Shown here: positions 51,466-59,521 of the stretch, piece by piece
Layout of the letters: each line of letters opens with the position of its first letter
Numbering within the stretch: the stretch's first letter is position 1
NCBI RefSeq assembly: GCF_000418325.1
Contig: NC_021658.1
Span: 4,168,001 to 4,232,000 of the forward strand
Length of the DNA stretch: 64,000 nt
Source: Sorangium cellulosum So0157-2
Lineage (GTDB): Bacteria; Myxococcota_A; Polyangia; Polyangiales; Polyangiaceae
Direction of reading: 5' to 3'
The notes under the pieces: model-generated
The model's database searches: none
What the model saw: only the letters and a program-made list of their open reading frames with translations
What the model was told of the DNA's origin: nothing
Position numbers and translations under genes: made by a program

Positions 51466-52617
51466 TCAGGCCCGCGCGGCCACGCTGAACACGATGACGC
51501 TGAACCCGCCGAAGCGGATCTTGTCGCCATCGCGCAGCTCGCGTCGGCCCTGGAAGCCGATCGCCTCCTCGTTGTGGAACGTCCCGTTGGTGGAGCCGAG
51601 GTCGGCGAGGACGATCCGGCCGCCGTCGACCTCGATCGCCGCGTGGTGGGTCGAGGTCGTCCCGTGGGCGATCTCGATGTCGACCTTCTGCCCGGTCTCG
51701 GCGCGGCCGACCGAGTTCTTGCCTTGCCAGAGCGGCCAGAACCTGCCGAGCGGGTCGTCCTGGAAGCTCACGAGGAAGCCCGCGAGGGTGCGCCGCTCCT
51801 GGCCCCGCGGCGGCGCCGGCGTCGGCGGGCGCACGGCCGGCGGGGCGGACATGTACGGCGGCGGCGGCGCGGGCAGCGGCATGTTCTGCTGGGCCGGCGG
51901 CGGCTCGCCGTAACCGCCCATGCCGCCCCCCTGCTGCATGGGCGGCGGCGCGGACGGCCCCGGCTGGTTGGGCGCGTACGCCGTCTGGTTGAAGGCGTCG
52001 CCGCTCATCTGGATCCCGTCGAGGGCGATCGGGTGGCCGCCCTCCATGCAGAACGAGCCGCCTGCCGGGATCGCGTGCCCCTGCACGCAGCGCGCGCCCT
52101 GCTGCTGCGGCGGAGGACCGAAGCCGGGCCGCGGGACCGGCGGGACGGGGTAGCCGCCCTGCGGCTGCTCCGGGAAGCTCGGGGCCGGGCCGAAGCCGCC
52201 GCTGCCGCCCGGGGCGCCGAAGATCGGCGGCTCCGGCGGGAACGGCGGCGGCTTCAGCGGCAGCGGAGGAGGCGGCTGGGGAGCGCCGTAGCCGCCGGGC
52301 GGCGACCCGAAGGGCGGCGGGGGACCGAAGCCCGACGCGCCGCCCTCGGGCGGCGGCGGGAAGCCGGGCGGCGAGCCCGGCGGTGCCCCGAAGGGCGCCG
52401 GCGGCGGTGGACCAAAGCCGCCGCTCGGCGAGCCGAAGTTGGGAGGAGGCTCGGGGGGCGAGCCGAAGCCCGGGGCAGGAAACGGCGGAGGAGGAGGCGG
52501 CGGCGGCGGAGGCGGCGCCCCGAACGCTCCGGGCCCGGACGGGGCGAGCGGCGAGGCGCACACGGCGCAGAATTTATCGGCGGGGGTCGCGGGCGCACCG
52601 CAACGCGGACAGAGCAT
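51466..52617 (-). CDS. Zinc-ribbon, Pro-rich, FHA-domain protein
   Basis: A 383-aa protein. The N-terminal zinc ribbon is MLCPRCGAPATPADKFCAVC (two CxxC pairs). A ~230-aa Pro/Gly/Phe linker follows, interrupted by a second Cys/His element (ARCVQGHAIPAGGSFCMEGGH). The C-terminal FHA domain spans ~290-380 with GRAETGQKVDIEI, TTSTHHAAIEV, DLGSTNGTFHN. No TM segment, so cytoplasmic. First gene of the all-minus FHA/VWA/PP2C/ABC cluster, 189 bp before the VWA-FHA start. Likely a phosphopeptide-binding adaptor. Confidence 0.9.
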   Translation of the reverse strand: MLCPRCGAPATPADKFCAVCASPLAPSGPGAFGAPPPPPPPPPPPFPAPGFGSPPEPPPNFGSPSGGFGPPPPAPFGAPPGSPPGFPPPPEGGASGFGPPPPFGSPPGGYGAPQPPPPLPLKPPPFPPEPPIFGAPGGSGGFGPAPSFPEQPQGGYPVPPVPRPGFGPPPQQQGARCVQGHAIPAGGSFCMEGGHPIALDGIQMSGDAFNQTAYAPNQPGPSAPPPMQQGGGMGGYGEPPPAQQNMPLPAPPPPYMSAPPAVRPPTPAPPRGQERRTLAGFLVSFQDDPLGRFWPLWQGKNSVGRAETGQKVDIEIAHGTTSTHHAAIEVDGGRIVLADLGSTNGTFHNEEAIGFQGRRELRDGDKIRFGGFSVIVFSVAARA

Positions 52618-52891
52618 GGTGATCCTTCTCGGGTTTCGCGGCGGCGCTCTCCGCCGCGGCGCGAGCATACCGTGGGCGCTCGGCCGAGGATCAAGAAGAA
52701 GTATGCGGGAATCCTTGCCGGAGACCGGCAATGCGGCTCGCGCACGCCTGCTCGCATCGCCGTTCGGCGCGCGCCGCCTGCGGCGCTGCGCCATGAACGC
52801 CAGCGCGCTCCAAGCCAGGGGGCGGGCTGCTCCCTGGCCTTCTGCTCTGCGGGAACGTGCGATGTGCGGCCGGGACGCCGGCCGGCGCGGA

Positions 52892-53245
52892 TCAATCCTT
52901 CGCGTCGCGGACGCGGGCGGCCTTGCCGGCGAGGTTGCGCAGGTAGAAGAGCCGCGAGCGGCGGACCACGCCGCGCGAGACGATCTCGACCTTGTCGATG
53001 CGGGGGCTGTGGAGGAGGAAGATGCGCTCGACACCGACCGTGAAGCTCACCTTGCGCACGGTGAAGGTGCTCCGGACCCCGGCGCGGTGGCGCTTCAGCA
53101 CCACGCCCTGGAACACCTGGATGCGCTCCTTCTCGCCCTCGACGATCCGGTAATGGACGCGCACCGTATCGCCGACGCGGAAATCCGGGATCCCCTCGCG
53201 GAACAGGGGAGCTTCGATCTTCGCGAGGATGTTCGAGGTCTGCAT
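52892..53245 (-). CDS. rplS: Ribosomal protein L19
   Basis: A 117-aa protein of normal length. Conserved L19 sequence: FRVGDTVRVHYRIVEGEKERIQVFQGVVL, STFTVRKVSFTVGVERIFLLHSPRI, RRSRLFYLRNLAGKAARV. It stabilises the 30S-50S interface. In many bacteria rplS ends the rpsP-rimM-trmD-rplS operon; here it stands alone between jag and an FHA gene with its own promoter. Confidence 0.97.
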   Translation of the reverse strand: MQTSNILAKIEAPLFREGIPDFRVGDTVRVHYRIVEGEKERIQVFQGVVLKRHRAGVRSTFTVRKVSFTVGVERIFLLHSPRIDKVEIVSRGVVRRSRLFYLRNLAGKAARVRDAKD

Positions 53246-53467
53246 GGTCGGTCAATCCTTCAAGGGGTCGGGGATCCGTCTTCGCGGTCCCGTGCTCAAG
53301 GGGGCAGGGCCGCCGCAGTTCGTGGACTGTCTCCGGCGGAGCGGGGACCGCGCGCGCGGCCCGGTGCTTCACGCCATGACACAGATGCTTGCCCGGTTGC
53401 GGTTCCGGGAGCATGGGGCGCGAGCGCGGCCCGCGCACCTCCCCGGGGGGTACCGGAGAGGTGCGGC
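53246..53467 (-). other. ~215-nt presumed 5' leader of rplS
   Basis: The stretch lies between the consensus promoter and the rplS ATG. It contains several G/C-rich complementary segments (for example CTCCCCGGGGGG near 53441-53455 and CGCGCGCGGCCC near 53350) and no ORF of protein character. It may hold a structured r-protein leader; no terminator-like U-run was seen. Confidence 0.35.
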
Positions 53468-53495
53468 ATTATGCATGCGGGCGATCCTGTGTCAA
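53468..53495 (-). promoter_or_regulatory. Near-consensus sigma-70 promoter for rplS
   Basis: On the minus strand, TTGACA (53490-53495) then a 16-bp spacer then CATAAT (53468-53473), 11 of 12 consensus bases. It points at rplS and lies downstream of the jag stop (53550). Confidence 0.75.
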
Positions 53496-53549
53496 CGCCG
53501 GTCGCGGCGCACGTGCGCGCTCTCGCGAGCGCTCGGGCTCAGTGGTGGC

Positions 53550-54119
53550 TCAACGCCGGACGGGGATGATCTGGACGCGGCGGGCCTCTCCCTCGCCGTC
53601 GCTCTTCGTGACGACGCCGGGGAACTTCGCCAGGGCCAGGTGGACGACGCGGCGGTCCTGCGGGTTCATCGGCTCGAAGGTGATGATCTTGCCCTCCTCG
53701 ACCGCCTGCTTGCCCAGCCGGCGGGCCATGGAGGAGAGCGTGTCCTCGCGGCGCTGCCGGTAGCCCTCGGCGTCGATGATCACGTGGCGCCGCTTCTTGC
53801 CCGGCCGGTTGATCACGCGGTTGGCGAGGAACTGCAGCGCCGCGAGCGTCTGCCCCTTCTTGCCGATCACGCGACCGGCGTCCTTCCCCTCGATCTCGAG
53901 GCGGATCTCCTCGGGCGGATCCTCCTCCTCGTTCTCGAGGAGATCGACGGTGCAGTCCATGCCCATCGCCGCGAGCACATCGATGACGAAGTCGAGCGCG
54001 ATGTCGGCGCGACCGTCCTCCTCGAACTCGGCCGCGTCTCCAGCGCCCTGCGCCTCTGCGTCGACATCGACGTCCGCCGCGTCGATTCCCCTTTCGGCAG
54101 CTTCACTATCCACGGACAC
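53550..54119 (-). CDS. jag: Jag/KhpB-type RNA-binding protein (KH-R3H)
   Basis: A 189-aa protein. After an acidic N-terminus it has the Jag-N/KH-like part (IALDFVIDVLAAMGMDCTV...IRLEIEGKDAGRVIGKKGQTLAALQFLANRVI, with GKKG loop) and a C-terminal R3H domain (RREDTLSSMARRLGKQAVEEGKIITFEPMNPQDRRVVHLAL). The GTG start lies 14 bp inside the yidC 3' end, so translation is coupled. Jag homologues bind RNA and affect cell elongation and sporulation in other bacteria. Confidence 0.93.
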   Translation of the reverse strand: MSVDSEAAERGIDAADVDVDAEAQGAGDAAEFEEDGRADIALDFVIDVLAAMGMDCTVDLLENEEEDPPEEIRLEIEGKDAGRVIGKKGQTLAALQFLANRVINRPGKKRRHVIIDAEGYRQRREDTLSSMARRLGKQAVEEGKIITFEPMNPQDRRVVHLALAKFPGVVTKSDGEGEARRVQIIPVRR

Positions 54120-55887
54120 GTGCTTTTCCCTTTCCGAGAGCAGGCGCCGACTTGTCGTCGCCCTGAGTCTTCTTCATCGCGGATTGGGGCTCCGCGTTCG
54201 CGATCTCTCGCACCTCGATGCCGCCGGCCCGCTCGTCCCTCGCCTTCAGGTACCGCTCGACGAGCACCTGCTGGCCGATGCCGAGCCAAGTGTTGGTCAA
54301 CATGTAAACGCCGAGGCCGGCCGGGAGGAAGAGCATCATCGCGGTGAAGATGCCGGGCATGAGGTACAGCATCATCTTCTGCTGCGCAGGGTCGCCCTGC
54401 GGGGGCATGAGCTTCTGCTGGATGAAGCTCGAGGCGCCCAGGACGATGGGGATGATGAAGTACTTCCCCGGGGCCGACAGGTCCGGGATCACGGGGCCGA
54501 ACGGCGTGTGGTAGAGCTCCACCGCCGTCTGGAGCGCGGTGTAGAGGGCGAACCACACCGGCATCTGGAGCAGCATCGGGAAGCAGCCGATGACGGGGTT
54601 GGCGACCTTGTTCTTGCGCCAGAGCTCCTGCATCGCGAGGCCGCGCTGGGTGGCGTCGTCCTTGTACTTCGCGTTGAGCTCATCCATCTCCGGCTTGAGC
54701 TTGCGCATCGCCGCGGCGCTCTTGATCTGCTGGATGCTCAGCGGGAAGAGCAGGAGCCGGACGGTGATGGTGAGCAGGACGATCGCCCAGCCCCAGCTGC
54801 CCACGGCGCGGTAGAGGACGTAGAGGTACGAGACGAGGAGCTTCGCGATCGGCGAGAACCAGCCGAGGTTGATGACCTCGCTGGTCCCGTTGCCCACGGC
54901 GCCGAGCAGGTCGCGCTCCTTCGGGCCGGTGAAGGAGAGGGCCTTGTAGGTGACCGCGCCGCCGGGCGCGAGCTCGTGCTCGGGGAAGGCGAGCCGCGCG
55001 CGGTAGACGTGCCCGTGGCCCGGGTCCTTGGCCTTCTGCTGGAACTTCGACGTGTCCCAGATCTCCTCGATCTGGGTCTCGGCCACCGGCTTCCCGGGCC
55101 CCTCGAGCGGGATCGCGATCTTGCTGAAGTAGCTGCTCGAGACCGCGACGAAGCGCGCGTTGCCCGGCGTGCGGCGCCAGCGCTCGGCCGTGAACTCCTT
55201 GTCCTTGAAGTCGCCGGGCTCGAAGGCGTCGGGGTGCTGGCGCTCGGTCGTCTGGTCGGTCGCGGCGACCGTCTCGGTGATCCACTCGGAGATCAGGCCG
55301 AGGTGGCCCTCGGTCTCCTTCTGGGTCCGCCAGGCGGTCTGCTCGACGGCGAACCGGTGCTTGCGCGGCTCCTGGGCGAGGTTCTCGACCGTCACCTGCA
55401 GCGACAGCTCGTACGGGCGCCCGGTGGCGGCGACGACCTTGGTGAGCCTCGTCGCGTCGTCGCTGTAGGTGAACGTGCAGCTCTTGCCGTCCTGCGCCGC
55501 GAGCTTCCAGTCGAGGTCGTCGAACGGCACCTGCTGCGCGTTGCCGCCCGGCAGGCGCAGATCCGTCCGGAGGGGCATCCGCGACTCGAGCGAGGTCGTG
55601 ACCAGGTCCATCGGCCTGCGCTCGCCGTTGCCCGTCGTGTACTTCGGGTCGGTCATCCAGAGGTGCCGGACCGACCCGCCCCGCGTGGAGAGCTCGGCCT
55701 TGAACCGATCTCCGTCGATGACGCACGCCTCCGCGGGGGCGCGCTCCGCGGGGGCCGTGCTGTCGTTGACGTCGAGCGGCTGGAGCTGTTCCGCGCTCTC
55801 ACCGAAGAGGAGCGGCTTGCCGAACTGGATGAACAGGATGATGGCGAGGCCGAGGAACAGCCATTTGGCGATATTGCTGCGTTCCAT
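54106..55887 (-). CDS. yidC: Membrane protein insertase YidC
   Basis: A 593-aa protein. N-terminal TM (NIAKWLFLGLAIILFIQFGKPLLFG), the large Gram-negative periplasmic P1 domain (~60-370), and the conserved insertase core with GWFSPIAKLLVSYLYVLYRAVGSWGWAIVLLTITVRLLLFPLS (containing the groove Arg), KYKDDATQRGLAMQELWRKNKVANPVIGCFPMLLQMPVWFALY and a last TM pair. The C-terminus is basic. It inserts membrane proteins alone or with Sec. The start MERSNIAKW (55887) is preferred because GAAGGA precedes it; an upstream GTG/ATG would add ~21 residues. Confidence 0.96.
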   Translation of the reverse strand: MERSNIAKWLFLGLAIILFIQFGKPLLFGESAEQLQPLDVNDSTAPAERAPAEACVIDGDRFKAELSTRGGSVRHLWMTDPKYTTGNGERRPMDLVTTSLESRMPLRTDLRLPGGNAQQVPFDDLDWKLAAQDGKSCTFTYSDDATRLTKVVAATGRPYELSLQVTVENLAQEPRKHRFAVEQTAWRTQKETEGHLGLISEWITETVAATDQTTERQHPDAFEPGDFKDKEFTAERWRRTPGNARFVAVSSSYFSKIAIPLEGPGKPVAETQIEEIWDTSKFQQKAKDPGHGHVYRARLAFPEHELAPGGAVTYKALSFTGPKERDLLGAVGNGTSEVINLGWFSPIAKLLVSYLYVLYRAVGSWGWAIVLLTITVRLLLFPLSIQQIKSAAAMRKLKPEMDELNAKYKDDATQRGLAMQELWRKNKVANPVIGCFPMLLQMPVWFALYTALQTAVELYHTPFGPVIPDLSAPGKYFIIPIVLGASSFIQQKLMPPQGDPAQQKMMLYLMPGIFTAMMLFLPAGLGVYMLTNTWLGIGQQVLVERYLKARDERAGGIEVREIANAEPQSAMKKTQGDDKSAPALGKGKARVRG

Positions 55888-56043
55888 GAAGTCCTTCGTC
55901 GATCCCAGGATCTCGAGCCCGCGCCCTTCGCTGCCGGCGTCTCGTGACACCTCACGAGGCTGCCCAGGGTCGCTCCGGACGGGCTTCGCCCCGCGGGGTG
56001 TCGGGCGCCGTGCCGCCGGGGCCGTGACGATGGTCGAGCGGGA

Positions 56044-56427
56044 TTAGTCCATGAGAGTGACCCGGCCGCTGGAGCCCGCTCGCCGAGGGGGCGAGGCGTG
56101 CGAGGCGAGCTCCGTGCCAGTAGACGAACAGCGTGCCGTATCCCGCGGGTCAGCGTCCCGTGGCGTCGGCGCCCGAGCCGCCGCGCCACGGCGAAGACGA
56201 GGTGGTGGCGGAGGGTCGAACCCGCCCGGATGAAACGGGTGACACCTACACAGTCGCTTGAGCGAAAGCAAGCTCCCCCGAAGCGCCCCGTGACCCACGA
56301 TGCACGCGGCGGCGTAGCGCGAGCACGAGGGCTCGAACCGGCAGACCGGGCCCATCAACGCCACGATGACCTTGGAGAGCGTCATCTGGTAGGCGCGGAT
56401 CAGCGCGAGGAGGAGCTTCGCCAGCAT
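56044..56427 (-). CDS. yidD: Membrane protein insertion efficiency factor YidD
   Basis: A 127-aa protein. The YidD core is at ~1-75: LLLALIRAYQMTLSKVI, then GPVCRFEPSCSRYAAACIVGHGALRGSLLSLKRLCRCHPFHPGGFDPPPP with its Cys and amphipathic helix. It is followed by ~50 residues of Arg/Pro-rich tail not found in typical 70-85-aa homologues. It sits between rnpA and yidC, as in most bacteria. Confidence 0.92.
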   Translation of the reverse strand: MLAKLLLALIRAYQMTLSKVIVALMGPVCRFEPSCSRYAAACIVGHGALRGSLLSLKRLCRCHPFHPGGFDPPPPPRLRRGAAARAPTPRDADPRDTARCSSTGTELASHASPPRRAGSSGRVTLMD

Positions 56428-56491
56428 GCGGTGACCCGTGGATGAGCGGGGAGCTTGGGGCCCGGCGCACCACGGCGCAAGGTGAGCTACG

Positions 56492-57058
56492 TCATCGGCC
56501 GGTCGGATCCTCTGCGCCGCGCTCGTCCGTGGCCGTGGCCGGGGCCGCGCCGCGCCCGGCGGCGGGAGGCGCGCCGCGCGCAGTGGTGGGGGGCGCGGGA
56601 GGCGCGCCGGCGAGCGCTTCCCGTGCCTTGCGCCGGAGCACCGGGACCACGCTGCGCAGCTCCGCGAGCACGTCGTCGAGGCCGAGCGCGCCGGCGCCGG
56701 TGCGCAGGATCACCACGATGTCGACACGCTCCGGGAAGAGCTCCGGGAATCTCCGGAACGCCTCCCTGAGCAGGCGCTTCGCTCGGTTGCGGGCCACGGC
56801 GCCGCCGACCTTGCGCGAGGCGACGAGGCCCAGCCGAGGCGCCCCCGGTACGGGCTCGGGGGCGAGCGGCGCGCAGCGGGATCCCGCCCCGCGCGCCGCC
56901 GCGTCGTTCGGGGCCGCGACGAGGATCAGCAGGTGTCGGGTGGTGACGCGCTGACCGCCGTTCTGGATGCGAACGAAATCGGCCCGCTTGCGGATGCGGC
57001 GCCCGCGCGGGAACGACGAGGAGGAGGACGCCGACGAGCGCGGGCGCGCTGGCGCCAT
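56492..57058 (-). CDS. rnpA: Ribonuclease P protein component
   Basis: A 188-aa protein. The RnpA core is at ~18-140: FPRGRRIRKRADFVRIQNGG, LGLVASRKVGGAVARNRAKRLLREAFR (RNR motif), VDIVVILRTGAGALGLDDVLAELRSVV. It carries an Ala/Pro tail of ~45 residues and a loop insertion NDAAARGAGSRCAPLAPEPVPG, so it is longer than the usual ~120 aa. It processes pre-tRNA 5' ends with RNase P RNA. The start lies 10 bp after the rpmH stop. Confidence 0.93.
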   Translation of the reverse strand: MAPARPRSSASSSSSFPRGRRIRKRADFVRIQNGGQRVTTRHLLILVAAPNDAAARGAGSRCAPLAPEPVPGAPRLGLVASRKVGGAVARNRAKRLLREAFRRFPELFPERVDIVVILRTGAGALGLDDVLAELRSVVPVLRRKAREALAGAPPAPPTTARGAPPAAGRGAAPATATDERGAEDPTGR

Positions 57059-57068
57059 CACGCTCGTG

Positions 57069-57218
57069 TTACTTCTTGTAGATGGTGGGCGCGAGCCGGG
57101 CGCGGCCCTTGCGGCGGCGGTTGTTGATGACCTTGCGACCGCCGGCGGTCGCCATACGCGCACGGAAGCCGTGGGTCCGGGCGCGGCGAGTGTTATGGGG
57201 CTGGTAAGTGCGCTTCAT
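57069..57218 (-). CDS. rpmH: Ribosomal protein L34
   Basis: 49 aa: MKRTYQPHNTRRARTHGFRA, then RMATAGGRKVINNRRRKGRA and RLAPTIYKK, ending TAA at 57069. A textbook L34 apart from a slightly extended C-terminus (the family often ends around RLSA/RLTV). First gene of rpmH-rnpA-yidD-yidC-jag. No dnaA lies upstream; an OmpA-family gene diverges instead. Confidence 0.97.
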   Translation of the reverse strand: MKRTYQPHNTRRARTHGFRARMATAGGRKVINNRRRKGRARLAPTIYKK

Positions 57219-57286
57219 GGCTGGTCGTCCCTTGGCGTTCTGGACCGCGAACGGCGGCGACCTGGCCGCACGTCAAGCGGGCGCGC

Positions 57287-57315
57287 AAGAAAGCACGACG
57301 TTCGGCCCAGGTCAA
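57287..57315 (-). promoter_or_regulatory. Possible promoter for rpmH
   Basis: Minus strand TTGACC (57310-57315), 17-bp spacer, TTTCTT (57287-57292). The -35 is good and the -10 weak. It lies ~70 bp before the rpmH ATG. Confidence 0.35.
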
Positions 57316-57435
57316 CACCAGACGACGCGGCGTTGCCTCGGTTCGCCGTTCTCTCTCACCTTTCTAGGTACCTGGGTTAGCGTGTAGCCTCCGATCGACC
57401 GCGACGGCCGTTCTCAAGGGGTCACAGGAGGGAAT

Positions 57436-59223
57436 TTGACGCGCACCGGTGGACATGTGGGGGAGAAGCAGCACGTGACTGCGCGGGGCGTCACGCGACG
57501 CGCGCTGGGCGCTGCTGCGGCGGGAGCCCTGTTCCTGAGCGCGCTCCCCGCGAGCGCGCAGACCAGGACGTTCTACCTGGACCGGCTCATCATGGCCGGC
57601 GCTCCCGAGGATTCGATCGCGCTCTGGCGGCCGCAGGTGGCGCCGGACACGCGCTTCTTCGGTCAGTTCGGGCTCGGCTTCGGCCTCAATCCCTTCCGGG
57701 TCGAGAACATGCTGGACGACGAGCACGCCGCGGAGCGGTTCAGCCGGGACTACGGCGCGCCGGTGTCCTCGCAGCTCATCGGGTACCTCAACGGGGGCGT
57801 CGAGTTCCTCGACCGCTTCAGCGTCCAGGTGGGGCTGCCGTTCATCGCCTTCCAGACGAGCAACCAGACGAACGACTCGACCATCGCCGGCGCGCAGGAC
57901 GCGGCGAGCCCGTCGGCCGCCGCGATCATGGACATGCGGCTCGACGCGCGGGCGATCCTGTACCGGTCCGACGATCGCTTCTTCAAGCTCGGCGTCAACG
58001 CGGCGGCGTGGGTGCCGACGGGCCACAGGTTCTCGTTCGCCGGCGACAAGAGCGCGAGCGGGCTGATCGGGCTCTCGGGCGAGATCGACCTCAAGAGCAT
58101 GTTCTTCGTGCTGAACACCGGGGTGCACTTCCGGCCGTACGCCTCGCTCAACGACTTCGACGTGTCGCACGAGTGGCGGTGGGGCATCGGCGGCTTCGTC
58201 CCGCTGCGGAACGGGACCCTGCGGCTCGGCGCGCAGCTCTTCGGATCGACCGGGCTCGGTCGGGGCACGACGTTCGACGGGGACAACACCCCGCTCGAGT
58301 GGATGGCGGAGGGGCGGCTCGCCCTCGACCCGCGGAAGAAGGCGTGGCTCGGGGTCGGCGGCGGAACGCGGCTCACCGGCGGCTACGCGCCCGATTTCCG
58401 GGTGACCGGGGTCATCGGCTATGCGTTCGGCATCTCGGACGTCGAGCCCATGTCGCCCGGCAAGCGCTTCCAGGCGCCCCCGCCGCGCGCCGCGGACACG
58501 GACAAGGACGGCTACCCGGACGACATCGACCTCTGCCCGACCGATCCCGAGGACAACAAGCCGCCGAACCCCAGCGACGGCTGCCCGGCGCTGCCCGATC
58601 GCGACGGCGACGGCATCCCCGACGTCAGCGACAAGTGCCCGGACGAGGCCGAGGATTTCGACAAGATCAACGACGCCGACGGCTGCCCGGAGGACGACGC
58701 CGACGAGGACAAGATCCCGGACGCGAAGGACGCCTGCCCCAAGGAGCCGGGCGAGCCGAGCCCGGAGCCGACGAAGAACGGCTGCCCGCAGTTCATCCGC
58801 CGCATCACGGGCTCGAGCGAGATCCAGATCCTGAAGCAGGTGCAGTTCGCGACCGGCAGCGCGCGGATCCTGCCGAACAGCTACGGCATCCTCGACGAGG
58901 TCGTCCGGCTGCTCAAGGTGAACCCCGAGATCACGCTCGTCGCGATCGAGGGCCACACGGACAACCGCGGGTCCGATCAGCTCAACGAGCGGCTCTCGAA
59001 CGACCGCGCGCACTCGGTGAGGACCTACCTGATCGAGCGCGGCGGCATCGACCCGGCGCGGCTCACGGCCGCGGGCTTCGGGCCGCGGCGGCCGATCGAG
59101 ACCAACGACACCGAGGCCGGGCGCCAGAAGAACCGGCGCGTCGAGTTCCACATCCGGGAGAGCAACACCGGCGGCAACAAGGCTTCCGGCGGCGGCAACA
59201 GTGGCGGCACGGTTACGCCCTAG
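57436..59223 (+). CDS. OmpA-family outer-membrane protein with thrombospondin type-3 repeats
   Basis: A 595-aa protein from TTG 57436, supported by CAGGAGGG 5-6 nt upstream. Signal peptide (LGAAAAGALFLSALPASAQ); an N-terminal beta-barrel of ~300 residues; then Asp-rich Ca2+-binding type-3 repeats (~355-455: DTDKDGYPDDIDLCPTDPED, DRDGDGIPDVSDKCPDEAED, DEDKIPDAKDACPKEPGE). The C-terminal OmpA-like peptidoglycan-binding domain contains VQFATGSARILPNSYGILDEV and VAIEGHTDNRGSDQLNERLSNDRA...LIERGGIDPARLTAAGFG, with the conserved Asp and Arg. It anchors the outer membrane to the cell wall. It diverges from rpmH. Confidence 0.95.
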   Translation: MTRTGGHVGEKQHVTARGVTRRALGAAAAGALFLSALPASAQTRTFYLDRLIMAGAPEDSIALWRPQVAPDTRFFGQFGLGFGLNPFRVENMLDDEHAAERFSRDYGAPVSSQLIGYLNGGVEFLDRFSVQVGLPFIAFQTSNQTNDSTIAGAQDAASPSAAAIMDMRLDARAILYRSDDRFFKLGVNAAAWVPTGHRFSFAGDKSASGLIGLSGEIDLKSMFFVLNTGVHFRPYASLNDFDVSHEWRWGIGGFVPLRNGTLRLGAQLFGSTGLGRGTTFDGDNTPLEWMAEGRLALDPRKKAWLGVGGGTRLTGGYAPDFRVTGVIGYAFGISDVEPMSPGKRFQAPPPRAADTDKDGYPDDIDLCPTDPEDNKPPNPSDGCPALPDRDGDGIPDVSDKCPDEAEDFDKINDADGCPEDDADEDKIPDAKDACPKEPGEPSPEPTKNGCPQFIRRITGSSEIQILKQVQFATGSARILPNSYGILDEVVRLLKVNPEITLVAIEGHTDNRGSDQLNERLSNDRAHSVRTYLIERGGIDPARLTAAGFGPRRPIETNDTEAGRQKNRRVEFHIRESNTGGNKASGGGNSGGTVTP

Positions 59224-59521
59224 GTCCGAGATCCGGGCGGCGCGCGCGGGCGTCCTGCTGTGTGCAGTCCTCGCGTCCGCGTGCGGCCCGGAGCAGGGCA
59301 CGCCCTATCGCTGCAGCTGCACCTTCGTCACCGACTTCGACGCCGACGCGAAGCTGGATGTGGAGGTCTGCTCGAAGGCCGAGGCCCGCGCCGAGGGCGT
59401 CGGGCGCGGCTGCGCGCAGACCCACGCGCCGGGCCCGGTGTCCGGATGCTCCTGCTCGAGCGTCCCGGCGCGCGGGCCGTGCGAGCTCAGCGCGTGCCGC
59501 GTCACCCCAGCAGCGCCTTGA
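59201..59521 (+). CDS. Small Cys-rich lipoprotein
   Basis: A 106-aa protein from GTG 59201, overlapping the OmpA gene by 23 bp in another frame. Signal with lipobox-like CAVLASAC. The mature ~75 residues contain YRCSCTFVTDFDADAKLDVEVC, GRGCAQTH and GCSCSSV...CELSAC: nine or ten Cys, probably disulfide-bonded. The 3' end overlaps the convergent YyaL-type gene by 20 bp. It is probably co-transcribed with the OmpA gene. Function unknown. Confidence 0.65.
   Translation: MAARLRPRSEIRAARAGVLLCAVLASACGPEQGTPYRCSCTFVTDFDADAKLDVEVCSKAEARAEGVGRGCAQTHAPGPVSGCSCSSVPARGPCELSACRVTPAAP

Noticed and set aside
56300..56345. tRNA-like T-arm motif (GGGCTCGAACC)
   Set aside because: It is inside yidD coding sequence and no cloverleaf can be drawn around it.
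57340..57430. oriC/DnaA-box region next to rpmH
   Set aside because: No TTATCCACA-like boxes or AT-rich unwinding region were found and dnaA is absent.
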